NCBI RefSeq assembly: GCF_003854275.1
Contig: NZ_QTQP01000015.1
Span: forward strand, 89,875 to 153,874
Origin: Burkholderia sp. Bp8963
Lineage (GTDB): Bacteria > Pseudomonadota > Gammaproteobacteria > Burkholderiales > Burkholderiaceae
Direction: 5' to 3'
DNA: 64,000 bases
The first letter of the stretch is position 1. The number at the start of each line of letters is the position of its first letter. Made by a program: the position numbers and the translations under genes. Positions 42,344-51,137 of this stretch are shown here, piece by piece. Under the pieces are notes generated by a model. It did no database searches. It worked only from the letters and a program-made list of their open reading frames with translations, and was not told where the DNA came from.

Positions 42344-43360
42344 ATGGGCACCACCATTCGCGACGTGGCGCGGGCGGCAGAGGTCTCGATCGGCACCGTC
42401 TCCCGCGCGCTGAAAAACCAGGCGGGCCTGTCCGAAATCACGCGCGCGCGCATCGTCGAAATCGCGCAGCGCCTCGGCTACGATCCCGCGCAGCTGCGGC
42501 CGCGCATCCGCCGGCTCACGTTCCTGCTGCATCGCCAGCACAACCGTTTTCCGGCCAGCCCGTTCTTCTCGCACGTGCTGCACGGCGTCGAGAACGCATG
42601 CCGCGAGCGCGGCATCGTCCCGACGCTGCTCACCGTCGGCCCGAATGACGACGTGCTGCGCCAGATGCGCCCGCACGCGCCCGACGCGATCGCGGTGGCC
42701 GGCTTCATGGAGCCGGAGACGATCGACGCGCTCGCGGCGACCGGCCGCCCGCTCGTGCTGATCGACCTGTGGGCGCCCGGGCTGCGCTCGGTCAACATCG
42801 ACAACGCGACCGGCGCCGCGCTCGCGATGCGCCATCTGCTCGCGACCGGCCGCACGCGCATCGCGTTCATCGGCGGCTCGCCTGCGCACTACAGCATCAC
42901 GCAGCGCGCGATCGGCTACCGGCGCGCGTTTTTCGAAGCCGGCCGGCTGTTCGATCCCGCGTACGAAGTGACGATCGACGCCGGGCTCGATCCCGACACG
43001 GGCGCCGCGCGCGCGATGCAGCAGTTGCTCGACGCGCCGCGCCCGCGGCCCGACGCGGTGTTCGCGTACAACGACGCGGCCGCGCTCGCCGCCCAGCGCG
43101 TGTGCATCGCGTGCGGCCTGCGGGTGCCGGACGACATCGCGATCGTCGGCTTCGACGACATCCCGGCCGCCGCGCACGCGCACCCGCCACTCACGACGCT
43201 CGCGGTCGACAAGGAAGCGCTCGGCCGCCGCGGCGTCGAGCTGCTGCTCGCCGAAGCCCCCGAACACACCGAGATCTGCCTGCCCGTCGAGCTGATCGTG
43301 CGGGCCAGCAGCCAGCCCGCCGCGACGCCGGCATTCGACACCACGGTCACCGAATCATGA
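42344..43360 (+). CDS. LacI-family transcriptional regulator of a sugar operon
   Basis: 338 residues. HTH and hinge: TTIRDVARAAEVSIGTVSRA then LSEITRARIVEIAQRLGYDP. The effector domain is of the ribose-binding type: HVLHGVENACRERGIVPTLL, VLIDLWAPGLRSVNIDNATG, RIAFIGGSPAHYSITQRAIG and VFAYNDAAALAAQRVCIACG. The C-terminal half lacks other domains. The stop overlaps the epimerase ATG (ATGA), so it is co-transcribed with the genes it presumably controls. The inducer is probably a sugar or sugar phosphate of the mannose/fructose pathway. Confidence 0.95.
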   Translation: MGTTIRDVARAAEVSIGTVSRALKNQAGLSEITRARIVEIAQRLGYDPAQLRPRIRRLTFLLHRQHNRFPASPFFSHVLHGVENACRERGIVPTLLTVGPNDDVLRQMRPHAPDAIAVAGFMEPETIDALAATGRPLVLIDLWAPGLRSVNIDNATGAALAMRHLLATGRTRIAFIGGSPAHYSITQRAIGYRRAFFEAGRLFDPAYEVTIDAGLDPDTGAARAMQQLLDAPRPRPDAVFAYNDAAALAAQRVCIACGLRVPDDIAIVGFDDIPAAAHAHPPLTTLAVDKEALGRRGVELLLAEAPEHTEICLPVELIVRASSQPAATPAFDTTVTES

Positions 43361-44637
43361 ACATGCCCCCGGCCCACCCCAGCCCGGCGACGCCGGCCGC
43401 GCACGCGCAATCGGCCCCGTTCGTCGAGAGCTTCCGCGATCCGTCGTTCCTGCTGTCGCACGTCGAGGACACGCTGCGCTTCTACGCGCCGAACGCACTC
43501 GACCCGACGGGCGGCTTTTACCACTACTTCCGCGACGACGGCAGCGTGTACAACCGCACGTCGCGGCACCTCGTCAGCAGCTGCCGGTTCGTCTTCAACT
43601 ACGCGATGGCATACCGGCATTTCGGCGATCCGCGCCATCTCGAATACACGCGCCACGGGCTGCGCTTCCTGCACGACGCGCACTGGGACGACGAGCTGCA
43701 GGGCTACGACTGGGAACTCGACTGGCGCGACGGCGCGAAGCGCGCGACGCTCGACGGCACGCGGCACTGCTACGGCCTCGCGTTCGTGCTGCTCGCCGCC
43801 GCGCACGCGACGATGGCGGGCGTCGCCGAAGCGCGGCCGCTGATCGCCGCGACCTACGAGCTCGCCGAGCACCGCTTCTGGGATGCCGCCGCGGGCCTGT
43901 ACGCGGACGATGCGTCGCCGAACTGGATCGTGTCGAGCTACCGCGGCCAGAACGCGAACATGCACATGACCGAGGCGCTGCTCGCCGCCTACGAGGCGAC
44001 CGGCCACCTCACCTACCTCGATCGCGCGGAAAAGCTCGCGACGCACATCACGCAGCGCCAGGCGGCGCTGTCGGGCGGCCTCGTGTGGGAGCACTATCAC
44101 GCGGACTGGTCGGTCGACTGGGACTACAACAAGGAAGACAGCTCGAACATCTTCCGGCCGTGGGGCTTCCAGCCCGGGCACCAGACCGAGTGGGCGAAGC
44201 TGCTGCTGATCCTCGAACGGCACCGCCCGCTCGACTGGCTCGTGCCGCGCGCGGCCGAGCTGTTCGACGCGGCGCTCGCGCACGCGTGGGACGCCGAACA
44301 CGGCGGGCTCTGCTACGGCTTCGGCCCCGACTTCACGATCTGCGACCACAACAAGTATTTCTGGGTGCAGGCGGAAACCTTCGCGGCAGCCGCGCTGCTC
44401 GGCGCGCGCACCGGCGCCGAACGCTTCTGGGACTGGTACGACGAGATCTGGCGCTACAGCTGGGCGCATTTCGTCGATCACCGCTACGGCGCGTGGTACC
44501 GGATCCTCACGTGCGACAACCGCAAGTACAGCGACGAGAAGAGCCCCGCCGGCAAGACCGACTACCACACGATGGGCGCGTGCTACGAAGTGCTCGCGAC
44601 GCTCGCGCGCGCGGCGCGCAGCGAGCCGACGCAATGA
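43357..44637 (+). CDS. AGE-family isomerase/2-epimerase (mannose isomerase-like)
   Basis: 426 residues, start at 43357. Alpha/alpha-barrel enzyme of the N-acylglucosamine 2-epimerase/mannose isomerase family. Segments: GGFYHYFRDDGSVYNRTSRH, RHCYGLAFVLLAAAHA, SSYRGQNANMHMTEALLAAY (active-site His), NIFRPWGFQPGHQTEWAKLL (another active-site His) and DHNKYFWVQAETFAAAALLG. These match bacterial mannose/cellobiose epimerase relatives. With a fructokinase-type gene next, conversion of mannose to fructose is the best inference; N-acylglucosamine is less likely. Overlaps both neighbours by four bases. Confidence 0.9.
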   Translation: MNMPPAHPSPATPAAHAQSAPFVESFRDPSFLLSHVEDTLRFYAPNALDPTGGFYHYFRDDGSVYNRTSRHLVSSCRFVFNYAMAYRHFGDPRHLEYTRHGLRFLHDAHWDDELQGYDWELDWRDGAKRATLDGTRHCYGLAFVLLAAAHATMAGVAEARPLIAATYELAEHRFWDAAAGLYADDASPNWIVSSYRGQNANMHMTEALLAAYEATGHLTYLDRAEKLATHITQRQAALSGGLVWEHYHADWSVDWDYNKEDSSNIFRPWGFQPGHQTEWAKLLLILERHRPLDWLVPRAAELFDAALAHAWDAEHGGLCYGFGPDFTICDHNKYFWVQAETFAAAALLGARTGAERFWDWYDEIWRYSWAHFVDHRYGAWYRILTCDNRKYSDEKSPAGKTDYHTMGACYEVLATLARAARSEPTQ

Positions 44638-45545
44638 CGGGCCGCGCCTTCCCGGCGTTCGTATCCGCCGGCGACATCCTCACCGACATGGTGCGCGCGG
44701 GCGACGCGCACTGGACGTCGGTGCCGGGCGGCGCCGGCTGGAACGTCGCGCGCGCGGTCGCGCGGCTCGGCGTGTCGAGCGCGCTCGCGGGCGCGATCGG
44801 CGACGACTGCTTCTCCGACACGCTGTGGCGCGCCAGCGAGGCCGCCGGGCTCGACCTGCGCTTCCTGCAGCGCGTCGCGCGGCCGCCGCTGCTCGCGATG
44901 GTCCACGAGACGCGGCCGCCCGCCTACTTCTTCATCGGCGAAGGCAGCGCCGATCTCGCGTTCGATCCCGCGCGGCTGCCGGCCGGCTGGGCCGATCACG
45001 TGCAGTGGGCGCACTTCGGCTGCATCAGCCTCGTGCGCGAACCGCTCGCGGGCACGCTGCTTGCGCTCGCCGCCGAGCTGCACGCGCGCGGTGTGAAGAT
45101 CAGCTTCGATCCGAACTTCCGGAACCTGATGACGGCCGCCTACCGGCCGACGCTCGAGCGGATGGCCAGCCTCGCCGACCTGATCAAGGTATCCGACGAG
45201 GATCTGCGGCACCTGTTCGACGGCGGCAGCGAAGCCGATGCGATCGCGGCGCTGCGGGCGATGAACCCGCGCGCGGCGTTGCTCGTCACACGCGGCGCGA
45301 ATGCCGCGACGCTATACGCGGACGGCGACGTTCACGAAGCGAGTCCGCCGCGCATCGAAGTCGTCGATACGGTCGGCGCGGGCGACGCGTCGATCGGCGG
45401 GCTGCTGTTCAGCCTGATGGCGGCGCCGCAGCGGCCGTGGCGCGCGCACCTCGCGTTCGCGCTCGCGGCCGGCGCCGCCGCGTGCCGTCACACGGGCGCG
45501 CACGCGCCCACGCTCGACGAGGTCGTCGCGCTGTTCGACGATTGA
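44634..45545 (+). CDS. PfkB-family carbohydrate kinase (fructokinase-like)
   Basis: 303 residues. N-terminal PfkB signature region: VSAGDILTDMVRAGDAHWTS then PGGAGWNVARAVARLG. C-terminal signature VVDTVGAGDASIGGLLFSL with catalytic Asp in GAGD. ISFDPNFRNLM is also conserved. Ribokinase fold. Coupled to the epimerase gene, so the operon would take mannose to fructose then to fructose 6-phosphate or 1-phosphate. No transporter gene lies in the operon. The following gene is unrelated. Confidence 0.92.
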   Translation: MTGRAFPAFVSAGDILTDMVRAGDAHWTSVPGGAGWNVARAVARLGVSSALAGAIGDDCFSDTLWRASEAAGLDLRFLQRVARPPLLAMVHETRPPAYFFIGEGSADLAFDPARLPAGWADHVQWAHFGCISLVREPLAGTLLALAAELHARGVKISFDPNFRNLMTAAYRPTLERMASLADLIKVSDEDLRHLFDGGSEADAIAALRAMNPRAALLVTRGANAATLYADGDVHEASPPRIEVVDTVGAGDASIGGLLFSLMAAPQRPWRAHLAFALAAGAAACRHTGAHAPTLDEVVALFDD

Positions 45546-45611
45546 CACGAACCGCTGTACATGGTGCGGCGCAGTGCTACGATGAAATGATCCTGTTGCG
45601 GGAGAAGCGTC

Positions 45612-45833
45612 ATGGACACCAACACGTTCACGAAGGGCATCTACACGGCCAAGGCGCACACCCAGCATTCCGGCACCGGGCAGTTCCAGGGCTACGTGAT
45701 CCTGACCCGGGACAACGGGGACGATACCGAGAATGTGCGCTACGACGTCCACACGACGAGCCCCAACGAGGAAGAAGCGTTCAACGAGGCGAAGGCGCTC
45801 GCGCACCGGATCCTCGGCGAAATAGAGCTGTGA
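45612..45833 (+). CDS. Conserved small hypothetical protein
   Basis: 73 residues, start preceded by GGGAG. Composition is polar; TAKAHTQHSGTGQFQGYVIL and TSPNEEEAFNEAKALAHRI suggest a beta-hairpin with a C-terminal helix. No domain recognised, but it resembles small proteins I associate with this genus. Converges with the DUF2905 gene, 6 bases apart. Confidence 0.65.
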   Translation: MDTNTFTKGIYTAKAHTQHSGTGQFQGYVILTRDNGDDTENVRYDVHTTSPNEEEAFNEAKALAHRILGEIEL

Positions 45834-45839
45834 CGCGCG

Positions 45840-46034
45840 TCAGACGAGCCGCGCCACCATCGACACCAGCATCGTGATCACCAGCGTCGACATGAACGGA
45901 AACGGGTAGCGCCGCCCGCCGAGCGTCAGCGTCACGTCGCCCGGCAGCCGCCCGACGCCGAGCTTGCCGAGCCACGGCCAGCAGCGCGTGAGGATCATCA
46001 CCGCGATGAACGACGCCATCAGCCAGCGCAGCAT
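45840..46034 (-). CDS. DUF2905 small membrane protein
   Basis: 64 residues. N-terminal hydrophobic helix WLMASFIAVMILTRCWPWL, then the family core LGVGRLPGDVTLTLGGRRYP, and a second hydrophobic helix FMSTLVITMLVSMVARL. This matches DUF2905, a small two-helix inner-membrane family of unknown function. Located just downstream of the MidA-type gene on the same strand with a 12-base gap, a common arrangement, so likely co-transcribed. Confidence 0.88.
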   Translation of the reverse strand: MLRWLMASFIAVMILTRCWPWLGKLGVGRLPGDVTLTLGGRRYPFPFMSTLVITMLVSMVARLV

Positions 46035-46046
46035 CGCCCGCTCCCG

Positions 46047-47237
46047 TCAGAGCACGTGCGAGCGGTCGCCGCGCGCGAACGCGTCGAGCGTGCCGTCGAT
46101 GCCGCGCGAGAACGCGATCACCTTGAACAGCTCGCCCATCTCCGCTTCCGAGATCAGCTTCTGCACCGCGTTCGCGGCCGGCAGGAACTGCGTGACGTCG
46201 GACGGATCGAGCGCGGCGAGCGCGTCGGTGATCCCCGCGTTGAGCAGGAAACGCGCCTGCGACGTATAGCCGAGCAGGTCCGCGCCGGTCGCGACGCCGG
46301 CCTCGTAGATGCCGGAGAATTCGACGTGCGCAGTGATGTCCTGCAGGCCCGGGTACAGGAACGGGTCGTCGTGCGCGCGGTGGCGGTAGTGGCACATCAG
46401 CGTGCCGCGGTCGCGCTGCGGATGGTAGTACTCGTGCGCGGGAAAGCCGTAGTCGATCAGCAGCACCGCGCCGCGCGCGAGCATCGTGCAGACGGTGCGC
46501 GTGAACGCGAGCGCCGCCTCGTGCGTCTCGGTCACGTAGCCGTCGGCGGCGTCGAGTGTCGCGAGCACGGGCGGCAGCCCGGCCGCCGCAACCGGACGGT
46601 CGTCGAACACGAACGCCTGCCGCGCGTCGAGCGCGACGCCGCGTTCGCGCCACGCGCCGTCCGCTTTCGCGAACAGCCGCACCGGCATCGCGTCGAGCAC
46701 CTCGTTGCCGACGACGACGCCGTCGAACCGCTCGGGCAGCGCGTCGAGCCAGCGCACCTTCGCCGCGAAGCCCGGCGCGGCGGCCGCGATCGTGTCGCGC
46801 TGCCGTTCGCGCAGCTCGCCTGACAGGTCGACGATCAGGTATTCGTCGAGCCCGGCCTCGAGCGCGTCGAGCGCCGCGAGCAGCCCCGCCGCGAGCTTGC
46901 CGGTGCCCGCGCCGAATTCCATCACGCGGCGCGTGCCGCTCGCCGCGAGCGCTTCGGCGACCGGCCGCGCGAGCGTCTGCGCGAACAGCGGCGACAATTC
47001 GGGCGCGGTGACGAAGTCGCTGCCGTCCTCGGCGCGGCGGCCGAACTTGCGGGCGCCGCCGCTGTAATAGCCGAGGCCGGGCGCGTACAGCGCGGCTTCC
47101 ATGAAGCGGGCAAACGGCAGCCAGCCGCCGGCCGCCGCGATCTCGCCACGCAGTTGCGCGGCAAGCGTTTCGGACTGCGCGAGCGCGTCGGGGCCGGGAG
47201 CAGGTAAACTAGCGGGTTCGTGAGCTTTCGGGTTCAT
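46047..47237 (-). CDS. MidA/NDUFAF7-type SAM-dependent methyltransferase (DUF185)
   Basis: 396 residues from ATG 47237. Family segments: GWLPFARFMEAALYAPGLGY, FVTAPELSPLFAQTLA, SAM-binding VMEFGAGTGKLAAGLLAAL, GVVVGNEVLDAMPVRLF, and LIDYGFPAHEYYHPQRDRGT. In eukaryotes the homologue methylates a complex I subunit; the bacterial role is less clear. A cytoplasmic enzyme. Its start is 13 bases from the divergent SDR gene start, so the two promoters and leaders must overlap. Confidence 0.93.
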   Translation of the reverse strand: MNPKAHEPASLPAPGPDALAQSETLAAQLRGEIAAAGGWLPFARFMEAALYAPGLGYYSGGARKFGRRAEDGSDFVTAPELSPLFAQTLARPVAEALAASGTRRVMEFGAGTGKLAAGLLAALDALEAGLDEYLIVDLSGELRERQRDTIAAAAPGFAAKVRWLDALPERFDGVVVGNEVLDAMPVRLFAKADGAWRERGVALDARQAFVFDDRPVAAAGLPPVLATLDAADGYVTETHEAALAFTRTVCTMLARGAVLLIDYGFPAHEYYHPQRDRGTLMCHYRHRAHDDPFLYPGLQDITAHVEFSGIYEAGVATGADLLGYTSQARFLLNAGITDALAALDPSDVTQFLPAANAVQKLISEAEMGELFKVIAFSRGIDGTLDAFARGDRSHVL

Positions 47238-47250
47238 CCCGGCATTGTAA

Positions 47251-48024
47251 ATGACCGTTTCAGCCGATATGTCGCCCGCACGCGTGGTGCTCATCGCCGG
47301 CGCCGCGGACAGCGCGGCCGACGCCGCGTCGATCGGTCGCGCGCTCGCGACGGCGTTCGCCCGGCGCGGCTGGGACGTCGCGCTGCAGCGCGGCGCCGGC
47401 GCGCCGCGGGCGGCGGCCGACGCGATTTTTGCCGAGATCGTCGCCGAGATCGGCGCGCTCGGACGCCGCGCGGCCGTGCTCGATGCCGATCTGACCCTCG
47501 AAGCCGGCGCGGCGGGACTCGTCGACGCCTGCGGCGCGGCGCTCGGCCGGCCCGCGTGTGTCGTGTTCCACAGTGCACCGGCGGGCGCCGACGATGCACA
47601 ATCGGTGAACCACGTGGCGCTCGCTGCCGCGCTCGCCCGCAACGTCACCGCGCCGCTCGCGCTGGCCCGCGCGCTCGAAGCCGCGACGCCTGACGGCGCG
47701 CGCGCCGACGAAGCGCTGCGCGCATGTGCGATCCACGTGCTGGACCAGGCGCTGTTCCACCCGGCGCCCGGGCAGCTGTCGCACGCGCTGATGCAGGCCG
47801 CGCTGAACCGCGCGACCGCCGCGCTCGCGCTCGCGCTTGCGCCGAAGGTGCGCGTCGCGGCGCTCGTGCGCGGGCACGCGCCGCACGCGGACGACATCGC
47901 GGCGGCAGCCTGCTACCTGGCGGACGCGCCCGGCATCACCGGCGCGACGCTGACCGTCGACGGCGGCGAGCACCTGGTGCCGCCTGCCGCCGACCCGAAT
48001 GAACCGCACGGGCGGGCGCCATGA
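47251..48024 (+). CDS. Short-chain dehydrogenase/reductase-like protein
   Basis: 257 residues. Rossmann start ARVVLIAGAADSAADAASIG lacks the typical TGxxxGIG glycines, with a serine/alanine-rich loop instead; NHVALAAALARNVTAPLALA and the C-terminal ACYLADAPGITGATLTVDGG are SDR-like, the last being the classical GxxxxVDGG. The catalytic Tyr-x3-Lys is not obvious (HPAPGQLSHALMQAA occupies that place), so it may be non-catalytic. It sits just before folB, which suggests a pteridine-reductase-like role. A later ATG at 47269 is possible. Confidence 0.75.
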   Translation: MTVSADMSPARVVLIAGAADSAADAASIGRALATAFARRGWDVALQRGAGAPRAAADAIFAEIVAEIGALGRRAAVLDADLTLEAGAAGLVDACGAALGRPACVVFHSAPAGADDAQSVNHVALAAALARNVTAPLALARALEAATPDGARADEALRACAIHVLDQALFHPAPGQLSHALMQAALNRATAALALALAPKVRVAALVRGHAPHADDIAAAACYLADAPGITGATLTVDGGEHLVPPAADPNEPHGRAP

Positions 48025-48079
48025 CGGCCGCCGCCCGCGCCGCTTTGCGTGCGCGCACGCCAATTTGACTGGAACGACC

Positions 48080-48484
48080 ATGCATTCCGCCCTCCTGCAC
48101 CCCCGCCTCGCGGATTGCCGCAGGCTCTACCTGCGCGACTACGAAGTGCACATCAACATCGGGGCATTCGAGCACGAGAAGCGCGGCGAGCAGCGCGTCG
48201 TCATCAATGTCGACCTGTTCGTGCCGCTTGCGCTCAGCACCCCCGTCGACGACCGGCTGCATGAAGTCGTCGACTACGATCTGATGAAGCAGAGCGTCGC
48301 GCAATGCGTGGCGCGCGGCCACATCCACCTGCAGGAAACGCTGTGCGACGCGATCGCCGCGCACCTGCTGGCGCACGATGCCGTGCGCGCGGTACGCGTC
48401 CGTACCGAGAAACCGGACGCTTATCCGGACTGCGACGCCGTCGGCGTCGAAGTCTTTCGCATCAAGGACGAGGAGCGAGCATGA
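48080..48484 (+). CDS. folB: Dihydroneopterin aldolase-like protein
   Basis: 134 residues from ATG 48080. FolB fold: [20 protein letters not shown] contains the substrate loop Gly-Ala-Phe-Glu, and [17 protein letters not shown] and [19 protein letters not shown] match the helices with the catalytic Tyr/Glu positions. The last strand [19 protein letters not shown] is typical. Makes 6-hydroxymethyl-dihydropterin for folate. An upstream start near 47999 would add an unrelated tail. Stop overlaps the ttcA ATG (ATGA). Confidence 0.85.
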   Translation: MHSALLHPRLADCRRLYLRDYEVHINIGAFEHEKRGEQRVVINVDLFVPLALSTPVDDRLHEVVDYDLMKQSVAQCVARGHIHLQETLCDAIAAHLLAHDAVRAVRVRTEKPDAYPDCDAVGVEVFRIKDEERA

Positions 48485-49575
48485 ACGCCCCCCATACCCC
48501 CAATCTGAATGAAGCGGCGGTCGGTACCGCGGCGGTCGATACCGCGGCGGTCGATAGCGCGGCAACCGATGCCGCGGCAGTCGCCAGCCTGACGGCCGAC
48601 ACCGCAGCCGCCGATGCGGCCCCCGTCGAAGCCGGCGCGGCCAACGCCGGCCGCCGCGCGCTGACGCGCCGCGAGCAGAAGGAAGCGTACGAGAACAACA
48701 AGCTGTTCAAGCGGATCGTGCGCCAGGTCGGCCAGGCGATCGGCGACTACAACATGATCGAGCAAGGCGACAAGGTGATGGTCTGCCTGTCGGGCGGCAA
48801 GGACAGCTACGCGATGCTCGACGTGCTGCTGCGGCTGCGCGAGCGCGCGCCGATCGACTTCGACATCGTCGCCGTGAACCTCGACCAGAAGCAGCCGGGC
48901 TTCCCCGAGCACGTGCTGCCCGAGTACCTGACGCAGATCGGCGTGCCGTTCCATATCGAGAACCAGGACACCTACAGCATCGTCAAGCGCCTCGTGCCCG
49001 AGGGCAAGACGACCTGCTCGCTGTGCTCGCGGCTGCGCCGCGGGATCCTGTACCGCGTCGCGGGCGAGCTCGGCGCGACCAAGATCGCGCTCGGCCATCA
49101 CCGCGACGACATCCTGCAGACGCTGCTGCTGAACATGTTCTACGGCGGCAAGCTGAAGGGGATGCCGCCGAAGCTGCAGTCGGACGACGGCAAGAACGTC
49201 GTGATCCGCCCGCTCGCGTACGTGAAGGAAACCGATCTGGAGAAATTCGCGGAGCTGCGCGAATTCCCGATCATCCCGTGCAACCTGTGCGGCAGCCAGC
49301 CGAACCTGAAGCGCGCGGAAATGAAGGCGCTGATCCGCGAATGGGACAAGCGCTTCCCGGGCCGCGTCGACAACATGTTCAGCGCGCTCGCGAACGTCGT
49401 GCCGTCGCACCTGATGGACACCACGCAGTTCCCGTTCGCGTCGCTGCGCGCGACCGGCGAGGCCGATCCGCAGGGCGACATCGCGTTCGACGAGGAGCCG
49501 TGCGCGACGGGCGACGACACGTCCGCGCCAGGTGGCGCGAAACCCATTTCGATCGTCCAGTTCGACGACCTGTAA
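48481..49575 (+). CDS. ttcA: tRNA 2-thiocytidine synthetase
   Basis: 364 residues. Adenylates and thiolates C32 of certain tRNAs; binds a 4Fe-4S cluster. PP-loop [20 protein letters not shown]; cluster/sulfur cysteines in [10 protein letters not shown] and [31 protein letters not shown] and the following DTTQF are TtcA-specific. The first 60 residues are a low-complexity Ala/Asp/Thr extension built of imperfect AAVD-type repeats, absent from the E. coli enzyme. Translationally coupled to folB. Confidence 0.96.
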   Translation: MNAPHTPNLNEAAVGTAAVDTAAVDSAATDAAAVASLTADTAAADAAPVEAGAANAGRRALTRREQKEAYENNKLFKRIVRQVGQAIGDYNMIEQGDKVMVCLSGGKDSYAMLDVLLRLRERAPIDFDIVAVNLDQKQPGFPEHVLPEYLTQIGVPFHIENQDTYSIVKRLVPEGKTTCSLCSRLRRGILYRVAGELGATKIALGHHRDDILQTLLLNMFYGGKLKGMPPKLQSDDGKNVVIRPLAYVKETDLEKFAELREFPIIPCNLCGSQPNLKRAEMKALIREWDKRFPGRVDNMFSALANVVPSHLMDTTQFPFASLRATGEADPQGDIAFDEEPCATGDDTSAPGGAKPISIVQFDDL

Positions 49576-49722
49576 CATGGCTGCCGGAAGGGGCGCGACG
49601 CGCCGCTTCCGGGTTCCGCGGTGCGCCCTTTCCGGTTCCGCCAATCTCGTGCGGCGGCCCTCGGGCGCCGGAGCGCCCATGCTAAAATGGGCGGCTTCGA
49701 ACTCTTCTGACACGCTGGCGCC

Positions 49723-51084
49723 ATGAATATCGTGATTTTGGCGGCAGGCACCGGCAAGCGCATGCGTTCCGCGCTGCCGAAAGTGCTTCATCCCCTGGCC
49801 GGCAGGCCGCTCCTCTCCCACGTCATCGCCACCGCGCGCGCGCTGCAGCCGTCCCGGCTCGTCGTCGTCGTCGGTCATGGCGCCGAGCAGGTCCAGGCGG
49901 CCGTCGCAGCCCCCGACGTGCAGTTCGCGGTGCAGGCCGAACAGCTCGGCACCGGCCACGCGGTGCGCCAGGCGCTGCCGCTCCTCGACCCCGCGCAACC
50001 GACCCTCGTGCTGTACGGCGACGTGCCGCTCACCCGCGTTTCGACGCTGCAGCGCCTCGTCGATGCGTCGCGCGAAGGCCGCTACGGCATCCTGACGGTG
50101 ACGCTCGACGATCCGACCGGCTACGGCCGCATCGTGCGCGACGCCGCGGGCTTCGTCACGCGCATCGTCGAGCAGAAGGACGCGTCGCCAGAGCAGCAGA
50201 AGATCAACGAGATCAACACCGGCATCATCGTCACGCCCACGGCCCAGTTGTCGATGTGGCTCGGCGCGCTGAAGAACGAAAACGCGCAGGGCGAGTACTA
50301 CCTGACCGACGTGGTCGAACTCGCGATCGAGGCCGGCTTCGAAGTCGTCACCGCGCAGCCCGACGCCGAATGGGAAACGCTCGGCGTGAACAGCAAGGCG
50401 CAGCTCGCCGAGCTCGAGCGCGTGCACCAGCGCACCCTCGCCGACGCGCTGCTCGTCGACGGCGTGACGCTCGCCGATCCGGCGCGGCTCGACGTGCGCG
50501 GCACGCTGCGCTGCGGCCGCGACGTGTCGATCGACGTCAACTGCGTGTTCGAAGGCAACGTGACGCTCGCCGACAACGTGACGGTCGGCCCGAACTGCGT
50601 GATCCGCAATGCGTCGATCGGCGCGGGCACGCGCATCGACGCGTTCACGCACATCGACGGCGCCGAACTCGGCGCGCACACGGTGATCGGCCCGTACGCG
50701 CGGCTGCGCCCGGGCGCGCAGCTCGCCGACGAGGCGCACGTCGGCAACTTCGTCGAGGTGAAGAACGCGGTGATCGGGCACGGCTCGAAGGCGAACCACC
50801 TCACGTACATCGGCGACGCCGACATCGGCGCGCGCGTGAACATCGGCGCGGGCACGATCACCTGCAACTACGACGGCGCGAACAAGTTCCGCACCGTCAT
50901 CGAAGACGACGTGTTCGTCGGATCGGATACGCAATTCGTCGCGCCGGTGCATGTCGGCCGCGGCGTGACGATCGCGGCGGGCACGACGATCTGGAAGGAC
51001 GTCGCCGACGGCCTTCTCGCATTGAACGAGAAGACGCAGACCGCGAAAAGCGGCTACGTCCGACCGGTCAAGAAGAAAAGCTGA
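49723..51084 (+). CDS. glmU: Bifunctional N-acetylglucosamine-1-phosphate uridyltransferase/glucosamine-1-phosphate acetyltransferase
   Basis: 453 residues. Makes UDP-GlcNAc for peptidoglycan and LPS. N-terminal uridyltransferase: [33 protein letters not shown] and YGDVPL. C-terminal left-handed beta helix of hexapeptide repeats with [20 protein letters not shown] and [20 protein letters not shown], the acetyltransferase site. Length is the standard one. The glmS gene follows after 53 bases, giving the amino-sugar pair. Confidence 0.97.
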   Translation: MNIVILAAGTGKRMRSALPKVLHPLAGRPLLSHVIATARALQPSRLVVVVGHGAEQVQAAVAAPDVQFAVQAEQLGTGHAVRQALPLLDPAQPTLVLYGDVPLTRVSTLQRLVDASREGRYGILTVTLDDPTGYGRIVRDAAGFVTRIVEQKDASPEQQKINEINTGIIVTPTAQLSMWLGALKNENAQGEYYLTDVVELAIEAGFEVVTAQPDAEWETLGVNSKAQLAELERVHQRTLADALLVDGVTLADPARLDVRGTLRCGRDVSIDVNCVFEGNVTLADNVTVGPNCVIRNASIGAGTRIDAFTHIDGAELGAHTVIGPYARLRPGAQLADEAHVGNFVEVKNAVIGHGSKANHLTYIGDADIGARVNIGAGTITCNYDGANKFRTVIEDDVFVGSDTQFVAPVHVGRGVTIAAGTTIWKDVADGLLALNEKTQTAKSGYVRPVKKKS

Positions 51085-51137
51085 ACTTCTCGCGGGCGCC
51101 GGCATGGCGCCCGCTTCGACATAGAGGGTAGATTTCC

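Noticed and set aside
51085..51137. glmS ribozyme
   Set aside because: Only 53 bases separate glmU and glmS, and the ribozyme is known from Gram-positive bacteria; no such structure is visible.
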